Origin: Paracoccus versutus
GTDB taxonomy: Bacteria > Pseudomonadota > Alphaproteobacteria > Rhodobacterales > Rhodobacteraceae
Length of the DNA stretch: 64,000 bases
Assembly (NCBI RefSeq): GCF_000763885.1
Contig: NZ_JRKO01000005.1
Span: 1-64,000 of the forward strand
Reading direction: 5' to 3'
Position numbers and translations under genes: made by a program. Below the pieces are notes generated by a model that was not told the DNA's origin, made no database searches, and saw only the letters and a program-made list of their open reading frames with translations. This document shows, piece after piece, positions 17,466-24,850 of this stretch. Within the stretch, counting starts at the first letter, position 1; every line of letters begins with the position of its first letter.

Positions 17466-18479
17466 CTAACCCGATGCGAATTTCCTGCGCGCCTCTGCCA
17501 GGGCTTCCGCCGATCCCAATGTCACGATCTTCAGATCGAGCTTTTCAGCAAAGGCGTTCAAATCCTTCAAAGGCTTGATCGGTATGGGCATGGCGGTTCC
17601 CGGCAGGGCCGGACCATGGGCAAGATAGCCAAAACCGGGATCAAGCCCGGTTCCGGCCGGGGCGGGGGTGATGGCAAGCGCAGGCTCCGGCGGCGGCGGG
17701 CCGGACCCGTTTCCAGCAGGCGGCGGCGCCTGCGGCCGTCCCGGTTGCGAGAAATCGGACGAAATCCCGAACAGATCCGAGGTTTCATCCACCTCTCGCT
17801 GTGAAATCTGCTCGACCGCCCGGCCGGAACTGGTGAACGTGGCCGGCACCGAGCCGATGTCGTCGGTGCTTTTCAGCTCGCGAAGCGCCGCCAGGATGTC
17901 GGGCAGTTTCTCGGGCGCAAAATCCTCCAGGATCTTTCCCGGTGCATAGGTCGCCATCAGCGCGGCAAGCTCGCCAAAGCGCTGCGCGTCGCAGCGGGGC
18001 CGGTCGGAACTCCACCGGATACCCCCGGCCTCGAAATCCGTCAGCGGCGCTATTTTCAAGGTCAGGATCTTGCGCAAATCGGGACTGACGCGATCATTGA
18101 AACGAACCTTGTCCCTGGAAACCGGGACCAGCGCCCGATCGCTGTCGTTCCAGCGATCCAAAAGGACATTCCCGGCAACATCCAGCCTGGAAGGATCGAA
18201 ATTATGCGCGATATTGACGATCCTGCTGGTGATTTCGGTGCCCTGGCCTTCATTGTCGGCCATTTCCAACCAAGCCATGAAACCACGCGGCCCCGAGGAA
18301 TTGATCTGCAATTTGAACGGCTGGTCCCTGACCAGGAACAAAACAGCCTTTACCGTTCCAAGATTATGATCCAGAAGAAAGAAGCCTTGCGAGCCGTCTT
18401 GACCGCCGCCAAGGCTGATCGTCGCATTCTCGCTGGATACGGAATCAACAGAACGTCCCTGGATGTTGGTTGATGCCAT
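17466..18479 (-). CDS. Unknown protein (337 aa), first gene of the MACPF operon
   Basis: I do not recognise this 337-residue protein. The N-terminal half (about 1-130) is beta-rich (FFLLDHNLGTVKAVLFLVRD, KLQINSSGPRGFMAWLEMAD). The middle is mixed helix. A proline-rich linker around residues 250-300 leads to a short C-terminal helical segment ending ALAEARRKFASG. No signal peptide is seen. The start is one of two adjacent ATGs after GCGGAG; an upstream in-frame ATG at 18509 is possible. It ends 31 bp before the MACPF gene, so the two are surely co-transcribed. Confidence 0.65.
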   Translation of the reverse strand: MASTNIQGRSVDSVSSENATISLGGGQDGSQGFFLLDHNLGTVKAVLFLVRDQPFKLQINSSGPRGFMAWLEMADNEGQGTEITSRIVNIAHNFDPSRLDVAGNVLLDRWNDSDRALVPVSRDKVRFNDRVSPDLRKILTLKIAPLTDFEAGGIRWSSDRPRCDAQRFGELAALMATYAPGKILEDFAPEKLPDILAALRELKSTDDIGSVPATFTSSGRAVEQISQREVDETSDLFGISSDFSQPGRPQAPPPAGNGSGPPPPEPALAITPAPAGTGLDPGFGYLAHGPALPGTAMPIPIKPLKDLNAFAEKLDLKIVTLGSAEALAEARRKFASG

Positions 18480-18822
18480 CATCCCACTCCGCACGTAATG
18501 TTTAACCAATATCTTGCATGCATAACACGTTTTGGATTTCCCCCAAAGTCATAATCGTCCGGGCAGGTATATTATTAGGCCAGCCCGGATGACCTTTCCG
18601 ATAATGCAAACCCCATCCCGCCGCATTCGTGGTTTTTGCAAATAACCCGGCACAGGGCCGAATTATCGGCGAAGCCCGGCACCCCTTTGCAATCACAAGG
18701 CGAGCCGCCGCCAAAGGACGCGTGGCGGGCGATTTGATGCTATCATCGGACCCGGCGCGACGAACAGGACGCGGCGCCACGGCATCAATCCAGCGAATGC
18801 GAAACCACAGGGAGGAAACGCA
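18480..18822. promoter_or_regulatory. AT-richer divergent region between the MACPF operon and soxC
   Basis: These 343 bp contain no convincing gene and are visibly less GC-rich than the rest, particularly 18480-18680 (TATATTATTAGG, AATAACCC and similar). This suggests imported DNA or promoters reading both ways. The soxC ribosome site GGGAGGAAACGCA lies at the right end. I cannot define -35/-10 boxes with confidence. Confidence 0.4.
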
Positions 18823-20199
18823 ATGCCAGATCTGCCATTCTCATCCGAACGCTATGGCCCGGCCGAAAGGCGCATGGCCCAGGCGCTCGTGGCCCTGGAG
18901 AACCGCATCCTGCATCCCCGGCCGACCGAGGATTGCGCTTGCCGGCAGGGGATGTTTCCCGGCCTCAGCCGGCGCGGGATGCTGCTGGGCGGCGCGCTTC
19001 TGGGCGGCGCGCTGGTCGCCCGTCCCGCCCGCGCCGAAGCCCCGCCCGGCGCCATCGAATATCCGGTGCAGCCCGACCCGACCAGGGAACAGGGCCGGAT
19101 GATCCTGGACGACGGCGGCTACGGCTCGCGGTCGCAATTCGAGAACGAGATCCGCTGGCGCTATCCGACCGCCAGCCTGGATTCCAGCTGGTCGATGACC
19201 CCGCTGGCCTCGGGCCAGGGGATCATCACCCCCTCGGGCCTGCATTTCGAACGCCACCACGGCGGCATCCCCAATATCGACCCCCAGCGCCACGCCTTGA
19301 TCCTGCACGGCATGGTGGACAAGCCGCTGCGCCTGACCATGGACGACCTGAAGCGGATGCCCTCGGCCAGCCGGATCACGTTCATCGAATGTTCTGGCAA
19401 CGGGCTGACGGAATGGGAAAAGCCCACGCTCAGGACCGTGCAGGGCACGCATGGGCTGACCTCGACCTCGGAATGGACCGGGGTGCGGCTTTCGACCGTG
19501 CTGGCCGAGGCGGGCGTGCAGGACGGCGCCGCCTGGATCCTGGCCGAGGGCGCGGATGCGGCGGTCATGACCCGCTCGATCCCCATCGACAAGGCGATGG
19601 ACGACGCCATCCTGGCCTATGCGCAGAACGGCGAGGCGCTGCGCCCCGAGCAGGGCTATCCGCTGCGCCTGCTGCTGCCCGGCTACGAGGGCAACACCCA
19701 GATCAAGTGGCTGCGCCGGCTCGAGGTCGGCGACAAGCCCTTCATGACGCGCGAGGAGACGCTGAAATACACCGACCTGCTGCCCGACGGCACCGCCCGG
19801 CAGTTCACCCTGACCATGGATGCGAAATCGGTCATCACCTTTCCCTCGGGCGCGATGCAGCTGCCGCGTCCGGGCTTTTACGAGATCACCGGCCTGGCCT
19901 GGTCGGGCCGCGGCCGGATCGCCGAGGTCGAGGTCTCGGCCGACGGCGGCAAGACCTGGGCCAAGGCCGCCCTGCAGGAACCGGTGCTGGACAAGTGCCA
20001 CACCCGCTTCCGCCTGCCCTGGGTCTGGGACGGGACCGAGACGGTGCTGCAAAGCCGCTGCACCGACGAGACCGGCTATCGCCAGCCGACCCTGGCCGAG
20101 CTGGTCCAGGCGCGGGGCACCAGGTCGGTCTATCACCTGAATGCGATCCAAAGCTGGCGCATTGCGCAGAATGGCGAGGTGTCCAATGTCCACGCCTAG
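18823..20199 (+). CDS. soxC: SoxC-type sulfite/sulfane dehydrogenase molybdopterin subunit
   Basis: This 458-residue sulfite-oxidase-family molybdoenzyme has a twin-arginine signal (SRRGMLLGGALLGGAL, ending RPARA). The molybdenum cysteine is in ITFIECSGNG, and the dimerisation domain begins near GDKPFMTREE. SoxC acts with a c-type cytochrome, SoxD, in the periplasm to oxidise protein-bound sulfane sulfur or sulfite. GGGAGGAAACGCA precedes the ATG. It overlaps soxD by 14 bp. No other sox genes are nearby, so this pair lies apart from a full thiosulfate-oxidising cluster. Confidence 0.9.
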   Translation: MPDLPFSSERYGPAERRMAQALVALENRILHPRPTEDCACRQGMFPGLSRRGMLLGGALLGGALVARPARAEAPPGAIEYPVQPDPTREQGRMILDDGGYGSRSQFENEIRWRYPTASLDSSWSMTPLASGQGIITPSGLHFERHHGGIPNIDPQRHALILHGMVDKPLRLTMDDLKRMPSASRITFIECSGNGLTEWEKPTLRTVQGTHGLTSTSEWTGVRLSTVLAEAGVQDGAAWILAEGADAAVMTRSIPIDKAMDDAILAYAQNGEALRPEQGYPLRLLLPGYEGNTQIKWLRRLEVGDKPFMTREETLKYTDLLPDGTARQFTLTMDAKSVITFPSGAMQLPRPGFYEITGLAWSGRGRIAEVEVSADGGKTWAKAALQEPVLDKCHTRFRLPWVWDGTETVLQSRCTDETGYRQPTLAELVQARGTRSVYHLNAIQSWRIAQNGEVSNVHA

Positions 20200-20857
20200 G
20201 CAATCCCCGCTCGGCAGCGCCCTTGCGCTGGCCATGGCGCTGTTTCCGCTGGCCGGCCTGGCGCAGGACGCCGCCGCGCCCCGCAGCGTCGCGCCGCTTC
20301 CGGCCGAACTGCCCGACAGCGGCGAGCCCACGCCGCCCTCGCCCGTGGTCGCGGACGAGGCGGCCGGGACGCCGGGGCTCGATGCGGATTTCGGCATCGG
20401 CCGGCCCGCGACGGCGGAAGAGATCGCCGCGATCGACATCGATGCGACGCCCGACGGCCAGGGCCTTCCCGACGGCCGGGGCAGCTATGCCGAGGGCAAG
20501 GCGCTTTACGACGAGCGTTGCGTGGCCTGCCACGGCGAGAACCTGAAGGGCATCCCCGAGACCGGCGGGCCGGCGCTGATCGGCGGCCGCGACACGCTGG
20601 CCGGCGACAAGCCCCTCAAGACGGTCGAGAGCTACCTGGCCCATGCCAGCACGCTCTACGACTACATCCACCGGGCGATGCCGATGGATGCGCCGGGCTC
20701 GCTGACGCCGGACCAGGTCTATGCGATCAGCGCCTATATCCTGGGCCGCGCCGGGATCCTGGACGAAACGGCGGTGCTGGACCGCGAAACCCTGCCGCAG
20801 GTGCGCATGCCCAATGCCGAGGGTTTCACGGCCGACCCGCGGCCCGAGCGGCTCTGA
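20186..20857 (+). CDS. soxD: Short monohaem SoxD-type cytochrome c
   Basis: This 223-residue exported cytochrome has a signal peptide (ALALAMALFPLAGLAQ), a Pro-rich linker and a single haem site CVACHGENLKG with a distal Met candidate (RAMPMDAPG). The SoxD of Paracoccus pantotrophus is larger and binds two haems, so this one lacks one haem domain. The ATG is inside the soxC 3' end, which indicates coupled translation. It should accept electrons from SoxC and pass them to other cytochromes. Confidence 0.8.
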   Translation: MSTPRQSPLGSALALAMALFPLAGLAQDAAAPRSVAPLPAELPDSGEPTPPSPVVADEAAGTPGLDADFGIGRPATAEEIAAIDIDATPDGQGLPDGRGSYAEGKALYDERCVACHGENLKGIPETGGPALIGGRDTLAGDKPLKTVESYLAHASTLYDYIHRAMPMDAPGSLTPDQVYAISAYILGRAGILDETAVLDRETLPQVRMPNAEGFTADPRPERL

Positions 20858-20861
20858 CGCG

Positions 20862-20891
20862 GCCATGGGCGCATCGCGATGCGCCCATGGC
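20862..20891 (+). terminator. Perfect 30-bp palindrome just after soxD
   Basis: Each arm is GCCATGGGCGCATCG and the second arm is its exact reverse complement, starting 5 bp after the soxD stop. It can form a 15-bp hairpin or be a binding site. No T tract follows, so factor-independent termination is only a possibility. Confidence 0.5.
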
Positions 20892-20950
20892 ACCAGCCGG
20901 GCTCGCCACCGATGGGCCGCGTCGCGCAACCCCGCGGTTGCCGCGACGCG

Positions 20951-21086
20951 GCCCCGGCTTGTCCACGGCCCCGGCTTGTCCACGGCCCCGGCTTGTCCAC
21001 GGCCCCGGCTTGTCCACGGCCCCGGCTTGTCCACGGCCCCGGCTTGTCCACGGCCCCGGCTTGTCCACGGCCCCGGCTTGTCCCGG
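20951..21086. repeat. 17-bp tandem repeat, about eight units
   Basis: The unit GCCCCGGCTTGTCCACG repeats head to tail at 20951, 20968, 20985, 21002, 21019, 21036 and 21053. An eighth, diverging copy lies at 21070. Each unit includes TTGTCCACG, near the DnaA-box consensus TTATNCACA but with mismatches. It may be a simple variable-number repeat or a protein-binding array next to the replication and partition region. Confidence 0.9.
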
Positions 21087-21302
21087 CGGTCCAATGTCCG
21101 GGAAGGAAGCGCTGCCTTCCGGGTCACGCTGCCCGCAGCCATTCGCCGAACTACGCGCGGCAGGCACAGCGCCAAGGCCGGGGATTGCCGACCGTCCCGA
21201 CGGTCCAATGTTCGGGCAGAAAGTGCAGCCTTCCGGTTACTCAACCCGCAGCCATTCATCGAACTCCACGCCGCGGGTAGGGCGATAGGCCGGGGATCGC
21301 CG
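21087..21302. repeat. Two imperfect direct copies of a ~100-bp unit
   Basis: Copy one starts CGGTCCAATGTCCGGG at 21087 and copy two CGGTCCAATGTTCGGG at 21201. Both continue through CCGCAGCCATTC and end near CCGGGGAT(T/C)GCCG. They are non-coding and partly diverged. Confidence 0.7.
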
Positions 21303-21801
21303 GCTCGCCGGTTCCGCCCGGCCAGCTTCCGCAGGCCCATCCCGCATCGGCGCCGTCAAGACTTCTCCGGCCCCCGATCTGCCGCCCCACGCCCCCTGCC
21401 CTTTCCGCGGCCCAAAGGCACCCGCCATTGCGCGTTTCCGGGCCGTCTGGAGGCACTCAGGCAATCAGCGCGCGCCCATCTCGGCCACAATGAAATCAGC
21501 CAGTTATCAGAATGATCCGCATATGATCGAGATTTTGCGGATAACAGCAGAGGGGGCCATCCCACCCATTTCCCGCCAAGCGATGCCCCCTGCCCTGCTC
21601 CAGGGCACCTGCCGCGCCAAGCCGGATACCGCCTTGGACAGCCTGGAACTCGCCGGCCCATCCGCCCGCGACCGGGCCGCTAGGAGTCGAGCCACAGCCA
21701 GGACCGGCCTCCCCTTATTGCTACCTCTATCGGCAGGGTTTGGCAATAAGATCGGGCCGTCACCGCGCCCTGACGGTCCCGACATTTGGGCTCATCCTCG
21801 G

Positions 21802-21818
21802 GGTTTCGCTGCGAAACC
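21802..21818. other. Centromere-like (parS) palindrome, copy 1
   Basis: GGTTTCGCTGCGAAACC is a perfect 17-bp odd palindrome directly after the parB stop codon. The same core, GTTTCGC(A/T)GCGAAA, recurs at 22855-22871 inside parB and at 24420-24436 upstream of parA. The GTTTC...GAAAC arms resemble known ParB sites. Confidence 0.7.
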
Positions 21819-21819
21819 G

Positions 21820-22932
21820 CTACCCGTCCAGCAGCGCCTGGATCTCGCGGACCAGGCGCTCCATCAGGTCGTCGTCCAGCTGGTCGCCCTCCAGCCTCAG
21901 GATATGCGCCTTGCCGTCCCTGCCCCAGCGGATTTCGACGCCGCCCTGGGTCCGCCGGGTCATGGCGTCGCTCCAGCCTTGCCGCGGGGCGTTGGAACGC
22001 GGGCGGCCGGCCCGGCCCAGCTCGCTGCGATTGCTCTCCAGCGATTGCAGCACCGGCTCGATCAGGGCCCATTCCTCGTCGGCGTCGCCTGGAATGCGCA
22101 CGGACAGGGACTGCCGCAGCCGGGCTTCGGCACCGTTGCGCAAGGCAGTCGCCAGGCGCAGGCCGCGCCTTTCGGTCAGCGCCTCGGGAAAGCGCAGCAT
22201 GTCGCCCAGTTCCTCGAAGATCAGCGCGAACGAGCGCACCTTGGATCGCTTGGCCTTGGACCCGGTGGCGAAGAGCTTGTTCACCGCATCCTCGGTATTG
22301 GCGAAGGCGCCCTGGTTCGCGGCGATCACGGCGATGCGGCCGCGTTCGAAATGGCTCAGCTCCTCGCGGACCTCGTTCTCCTCGACCATGGCGACGAAGG
22401 CCTCGTCGGTCTCGGTGCGGGGGCGGATCAGGGCGCGGATCGTGGCATGCTTCTCGGCCTGGGTCAGCTCGTGAAGCGCCCGCACCGCATGCAGCCGGCG
22501 ATAGCCGGACAGCAGCCCGTAGCGCGGCCCCTGCCCTTCGGGCCTGTCGATCTCGAAGACCTCGATCGGCAGACGCAGCCCATGCGCGGCGATGGACAGC
22601 CGCAGCTCCTGCATGTCCTCTTCGCTCATCACCATGCGGTCGCGGATCATCGCGCCCTCGTCGATCTGCTCGATCGGCAGTTCGACGATCAGCAGCCCCC
22701 GCTCTTGCGCGTCATGCAGCCGCGCGGCATCGGCATCGGCCCTGGCGCGGGCGGCGCGGCCCTCCACGCTTTCGGCGCTGGACAGGGCGGCGCTGTCGGC
22801 GGCGACCTGGGCGATGGGGGGGGCGATGCCGCGGCCCAGGGCGGGACGCTCGAAGGTTTCGCTGCGAAACTGCGCCTCGATCCGATCCAGATCGGCGCTG
22901 CTGGGGGTTTCCAGCCTTCTGCGCTTAGCCAT
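21820..22932 (-). CDS. parB: ParB-family centromere-binding partition protein
   Basis: This 370-residue ParB/RepB/Spo0J-type protein has the ParB N-terminal domain (ELPIEQIDEGAMIRDRMVMS, LLSGYRRLHAVRALHEL) with a GYRR box and the conserved MVEENEVREELSHFERGRIA segment. A helix-turn-helix region and a C-terminal dimerisation part follow. It overlaps parA by 8 bp. Its 5' end carries one of the three parS-like palindromes in the codons for QFRSETF. It loads on parS to segregate this replicon. Confidence 0.92.
   Translation of the reverse strand: MAKRRRLETPSSADLDRIEAQFRSETFERPALGRGIAPPIAQVAADSAALSSAESVEGRAARARADADAARLHDAQERGLLIVELPIEQIDEGAMIRDRMVMSEEDMQELRLSIAAHGLRLPIEVFEIDRPEGQGPRYGLLSGYRRLHAVRALHELTQAEKHATIRALIRPRTETDEAFVAMVEENEVREELSHFERGRIAVIAANQGAFANTEDAVNKLFATGSKAKRSKVRSFALIFEELGDMLRFPEALTERRGLRLATALRNGAEARLRQSLSVRIPGDADEEWALIEPVLQSLESNRSELGRAGRPRSNAPRQGWSDAMTRRTQGGVEIRWGRDGKAHILRLEGDQLDDDLMERLVREIQALLDG
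22855..22871. other. Centromere-like (parS) palindrome, copy 2, inside parB
   Basis: GGTTTCGCTGCGAAACT differs from the copy after parB only at the last base. It lies in the parB coding sequence near its start. Confidence 0.65.
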
Positions 22933-24334
22933 GCGCCTGCTCCTTCGCCTGTGCGGCCTCTTCGGCCTTCTGCATCTGAAGATCGCGCCACCAGGTGCCC
23001 AGGATCAACTCCTTCACCTCGGCCCAGGTGCGGTCGAATGTCTCGCGGCCGCGGACATAGGTCTCGCGGTTGAACTCGCGGTAATCGGCCTCGTAGATGC
23101 CGTTCACCTGTTCGCCGGCCTGGCCGACCATGGCGGTCAGCTCCTGGCGATAGGTGGTCATGAAATCGCCGAAATAGGCCTGGATGACGTTCGCGAGGTC
23201 GGTCTGCTGCGCCGCGTCGAAGCGGGTGATGATGGCCCGCACCGCGTCCCATTCGAAGCGCATCTCGGGCAGGCCGTCGCGGCGGCGGGCGGCGTTCTCG
23301 CCTTCCTCGACGCTGGCGAAGGTCGAATAGAGCATGTCGAAGAAGCGCCCGGTCGAATCGAATTCCAGGAACGAGGCGCCCAGCGGCACCAGCAGGATGT
23401 CGGCCGCCGCCAGCGCGTTGATGGTCAGGTAGCCAAGCGCCGGCGGGGTATCGAGGATGATGATGTCATAGCTGTCCAGGATGCCGTCGTTGGCCAGCGC
23501 ATTGCCAAGCGCATCCCACAGCGGCCAGCCGCGCAGGCCCATGCGCCAGACCGGCACCTGGAACTCGGCCCAGTAGAGGTTCAGCTGGGCGCCGAGCAGG
23601 TCGATGTTGGGCCAATGCGTCTTCTGGATCAGGTCCGGGGCCGACAGGGTCAGCGCCTCGGTCAGGGTCTCGTCGAAGGGCAGGGGGCTTTGGCCCGCCG
23701 CCTCGCGCACCCGGTTCTCGTCCTGGAGCGCCAGGGCGTAGTCCTTGGCCAGCAGGGGGAAGGCGGTGGACCATTCGTCGGCCACCTTGCCGCCCATGAT
23801 CGAGGTCATGCTGCCCTGGCTGTCCAGGTCGATCACCAGCACCTTGTAGCCGTCGAGCGCCGCCGACATGGCCAGATGCGCGGCAGTCGAGGTCTTGCCG
23901 ACGCCGCCCTTGAAATTGGCCACGGCGATGGTCTTGGCCGGCAGGCCCTCGGGGCGCCAGGGGCGGTATTCCCGGCCGGCCGCGCCCTCGGTCGCGAAAT
24001 GGTCGCGCAGGCGCAGCACGTCGTCGAGGCTGAACCATTTCGAATTGCCCTCGCCCTGGCCCTGCGGCAGGTCGGGGTTCTTGAGCAGCACGCGGCGGAA
24101 ATGCGCCGGGGCCACCGGGATCAGATAGCGGCAGACCTCCCAGGTGGAAAAGCGGCGCAGGCGCTTGCGACCGTCGGGGGCATAGCCGCGCTCGGCCAGA
24201 TCCTGGCGGCCCTTGGCGGCGAAGGCGGCGGCTTTCGCGAATCGGGCGGTGTCGATAGGCTCCGACAGACGCTCGGCCGCCCTGGCCGGGCTGATGTTGA
24301 AATAGGGGGGAAGGGGGTCTTTGCCTGAAGACAT
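22925..24334 (-). CDS. parA: ParA-family partition ATPase
   Basis: This 469-residue ParA/Soj-type ATPase has the deviant Walker A KGGVGKTSTAAHLA, Walker B VLVIDLDSQGSM and the IIILDTPPALGYLTINALAA motif. An N-terminal extension of about 130 residues (helical, with LRRFSTWEVCRYLIPV) resembles DNA-binding extensions of plasmid ParA/RepA proteins that repress their own operon. AGAGGT precedes the ATG. It is the first gene of the parAB operon, divergent from rep across the origin. Confidence 0.95.
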   Translation of the reverse strand: MSSGKDPLPPYFNISPARAAERLSEPIDTARFAKAAAFAAKGRQDLAERGYAPDGRKRLRRFSTWEVCRYLIPVAPAHFRRVLLKNPDLPQGQGEGNSKWFSLDDVLRLRDHFATEGAAGREYRPWRPEGLPAKTIAVANFKGGVGKTSTAAHLAMSAALDGYKVLVIDLDSQGSMTSIMGGKVADEWSTAFPLLAKDYALALQDENRVREAAGQSPLPFDETLTEALTLSAPDLIQKTHWPNIDLLGAQLNLYWAEFQVPVWRMGLRGWPLWDALGNALANDGILDSYDIIILDTPPALGYLTINALAAADILLVPLGASFLEFDSTGRFFDMLYSTFASVEEGENAARRRDGLPEMRFEWDAVRAIITRFDAAQQTDLANVIQAYFGDFMTTYRQELTAMVGQAGEQVNGIYEADYREFNRETYVRGRETFDRTWAEVKELILGTWWRDLQMQKAEEAAQAKEQAHG

Positions 24335-24419
24335 GCCGCTACCTCTGCGATGTGCTGCTTCGTTGGATGTTTTGGCGAAACTATTACACATCCTTCTGCG
24401 CAAGTGAATCGTTCTGCGA

Positions 24420-24436
24420 GGTTTCGCAGCGAAATT
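24420..24436. other. Centromere-like (parS) palindrome, copy 3, upstream of parA
   Basis: GGTTTCGCAGCGAAATT shares the 14-base core of the other two copies, with A instead of T at the centre. It lies 85 bp upstream of the parA start, where a ParB or ParA complex could also repress the operon. Confidence 0.65.
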
Positions 24437-24543
24437 CCCCCAAAATCAGGAAAAGCAGCAGCGTAAAGTTTGGATTCCTTTCAGGTCTTTAAAATCTTTA
24501 GGGAAAAGAAACCGACCTTATTTCATAAGGATAGACCCGTTCC

Positions 24544-24653
24544 GGCACCCGTTTACAGGTTCATAGGCACCTGTTTGCGGGACGAAGGGTGTCCGATTCC
24601 GGGGGGTGGGGCACCGATTCGCGGGAATGGGGGTTTCCGCCTGCGGGATCGGC
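24544..24653. repeat. Iterons with 22-bp periodicity upstream of rep
   Basis: Units start at 24544, 24566, 24588, 24610 and 24632, exactly 22 bp apart. Cores are GGCACCCGTTTACAGGT, GGCACCTGTTTGCGGGA, GGTGTCCGATTCCGGGG, GGCACCGATTCGCGGGA and GGTTTCCGCCTGCGGGA. Another direct copy GGCACCCATCTGCGGGA lies at 24743-24759. GTAAACGGGTGCC at 24708-24720 is the exact inverse of the first unit's 5' part. One helical-face spacing (about two turns) fits cooperative initiator binding. Confidence 0.75.
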
Positions 24654-24850
24654 CCGAAGGTGCGGTTTTCGTCCCTTTTTCGCCCCGGAGCGTGACTCCT
24701 GCGCCCCGTAAACGGGTGCCTTTCCGGGCCGGGCGCGGCAAAGGCACCCATCTGCGGGATGGGATTTCCCGGATCATGGGAACCCGGATGGCGGTTGTCG
24801 CGAGGTACCTGATCGGGCATAATCGGCGCAACGACAAGAAGGGCAGGGCG

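Larger units (their letters stand above)
20858..21819. other. Non-coding, repeat-rich region between soxD and parB
   Basis: I see no credible gene in these 962 bp. They hold a 30-bp palindrome (20862-20891), a 17-bp tandem array (20951-21086), two imperfect copies of a roughly 100-bp unit (21087-21190 and 21201-21302) and a GTTATC...GATAAC inverted pair near 21503-21545. A parS-like palindrome lies at its right edge. Confidence 0.7.
24335..24850. other. Probable replication origin (oriV) between parA and rep
   Basis: This 516-bp region holds a parS-like palindrome (24420-24436), an AT-rich segment (about 24462-24540, with palindrome CCTTAT-TTC-ATAAGG at 24516-24530), and a set of 22-bp-spaced iterons (24544-24653). 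An inverted iteron half lies at 24708-24720 and a further direct iteron at 24743-24759. AT-rich DNA next to iterons beside an initiator gene is the standard layout of an iteron-controlled theta origin. Confidence 0.75.

Noticed and set aside
20951..21086. Possible CRISPR array
   Set aside because: Units are contiguous 17-mers with no unique spacers and no cas genes nearby.
20951..21086. Array of DnaA boxes
   Set aside because: Each unit has TTGTCCACG, which differs from TTATNCACA at two positions. Kept only as a possibility.
24470..24850. N-terminal extension of the replication initiator
   Set aside because: The frame is open, but it passes through the AT-rich tract and iterons and shows no family motif. 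The start at 24851 has a ribosome site.
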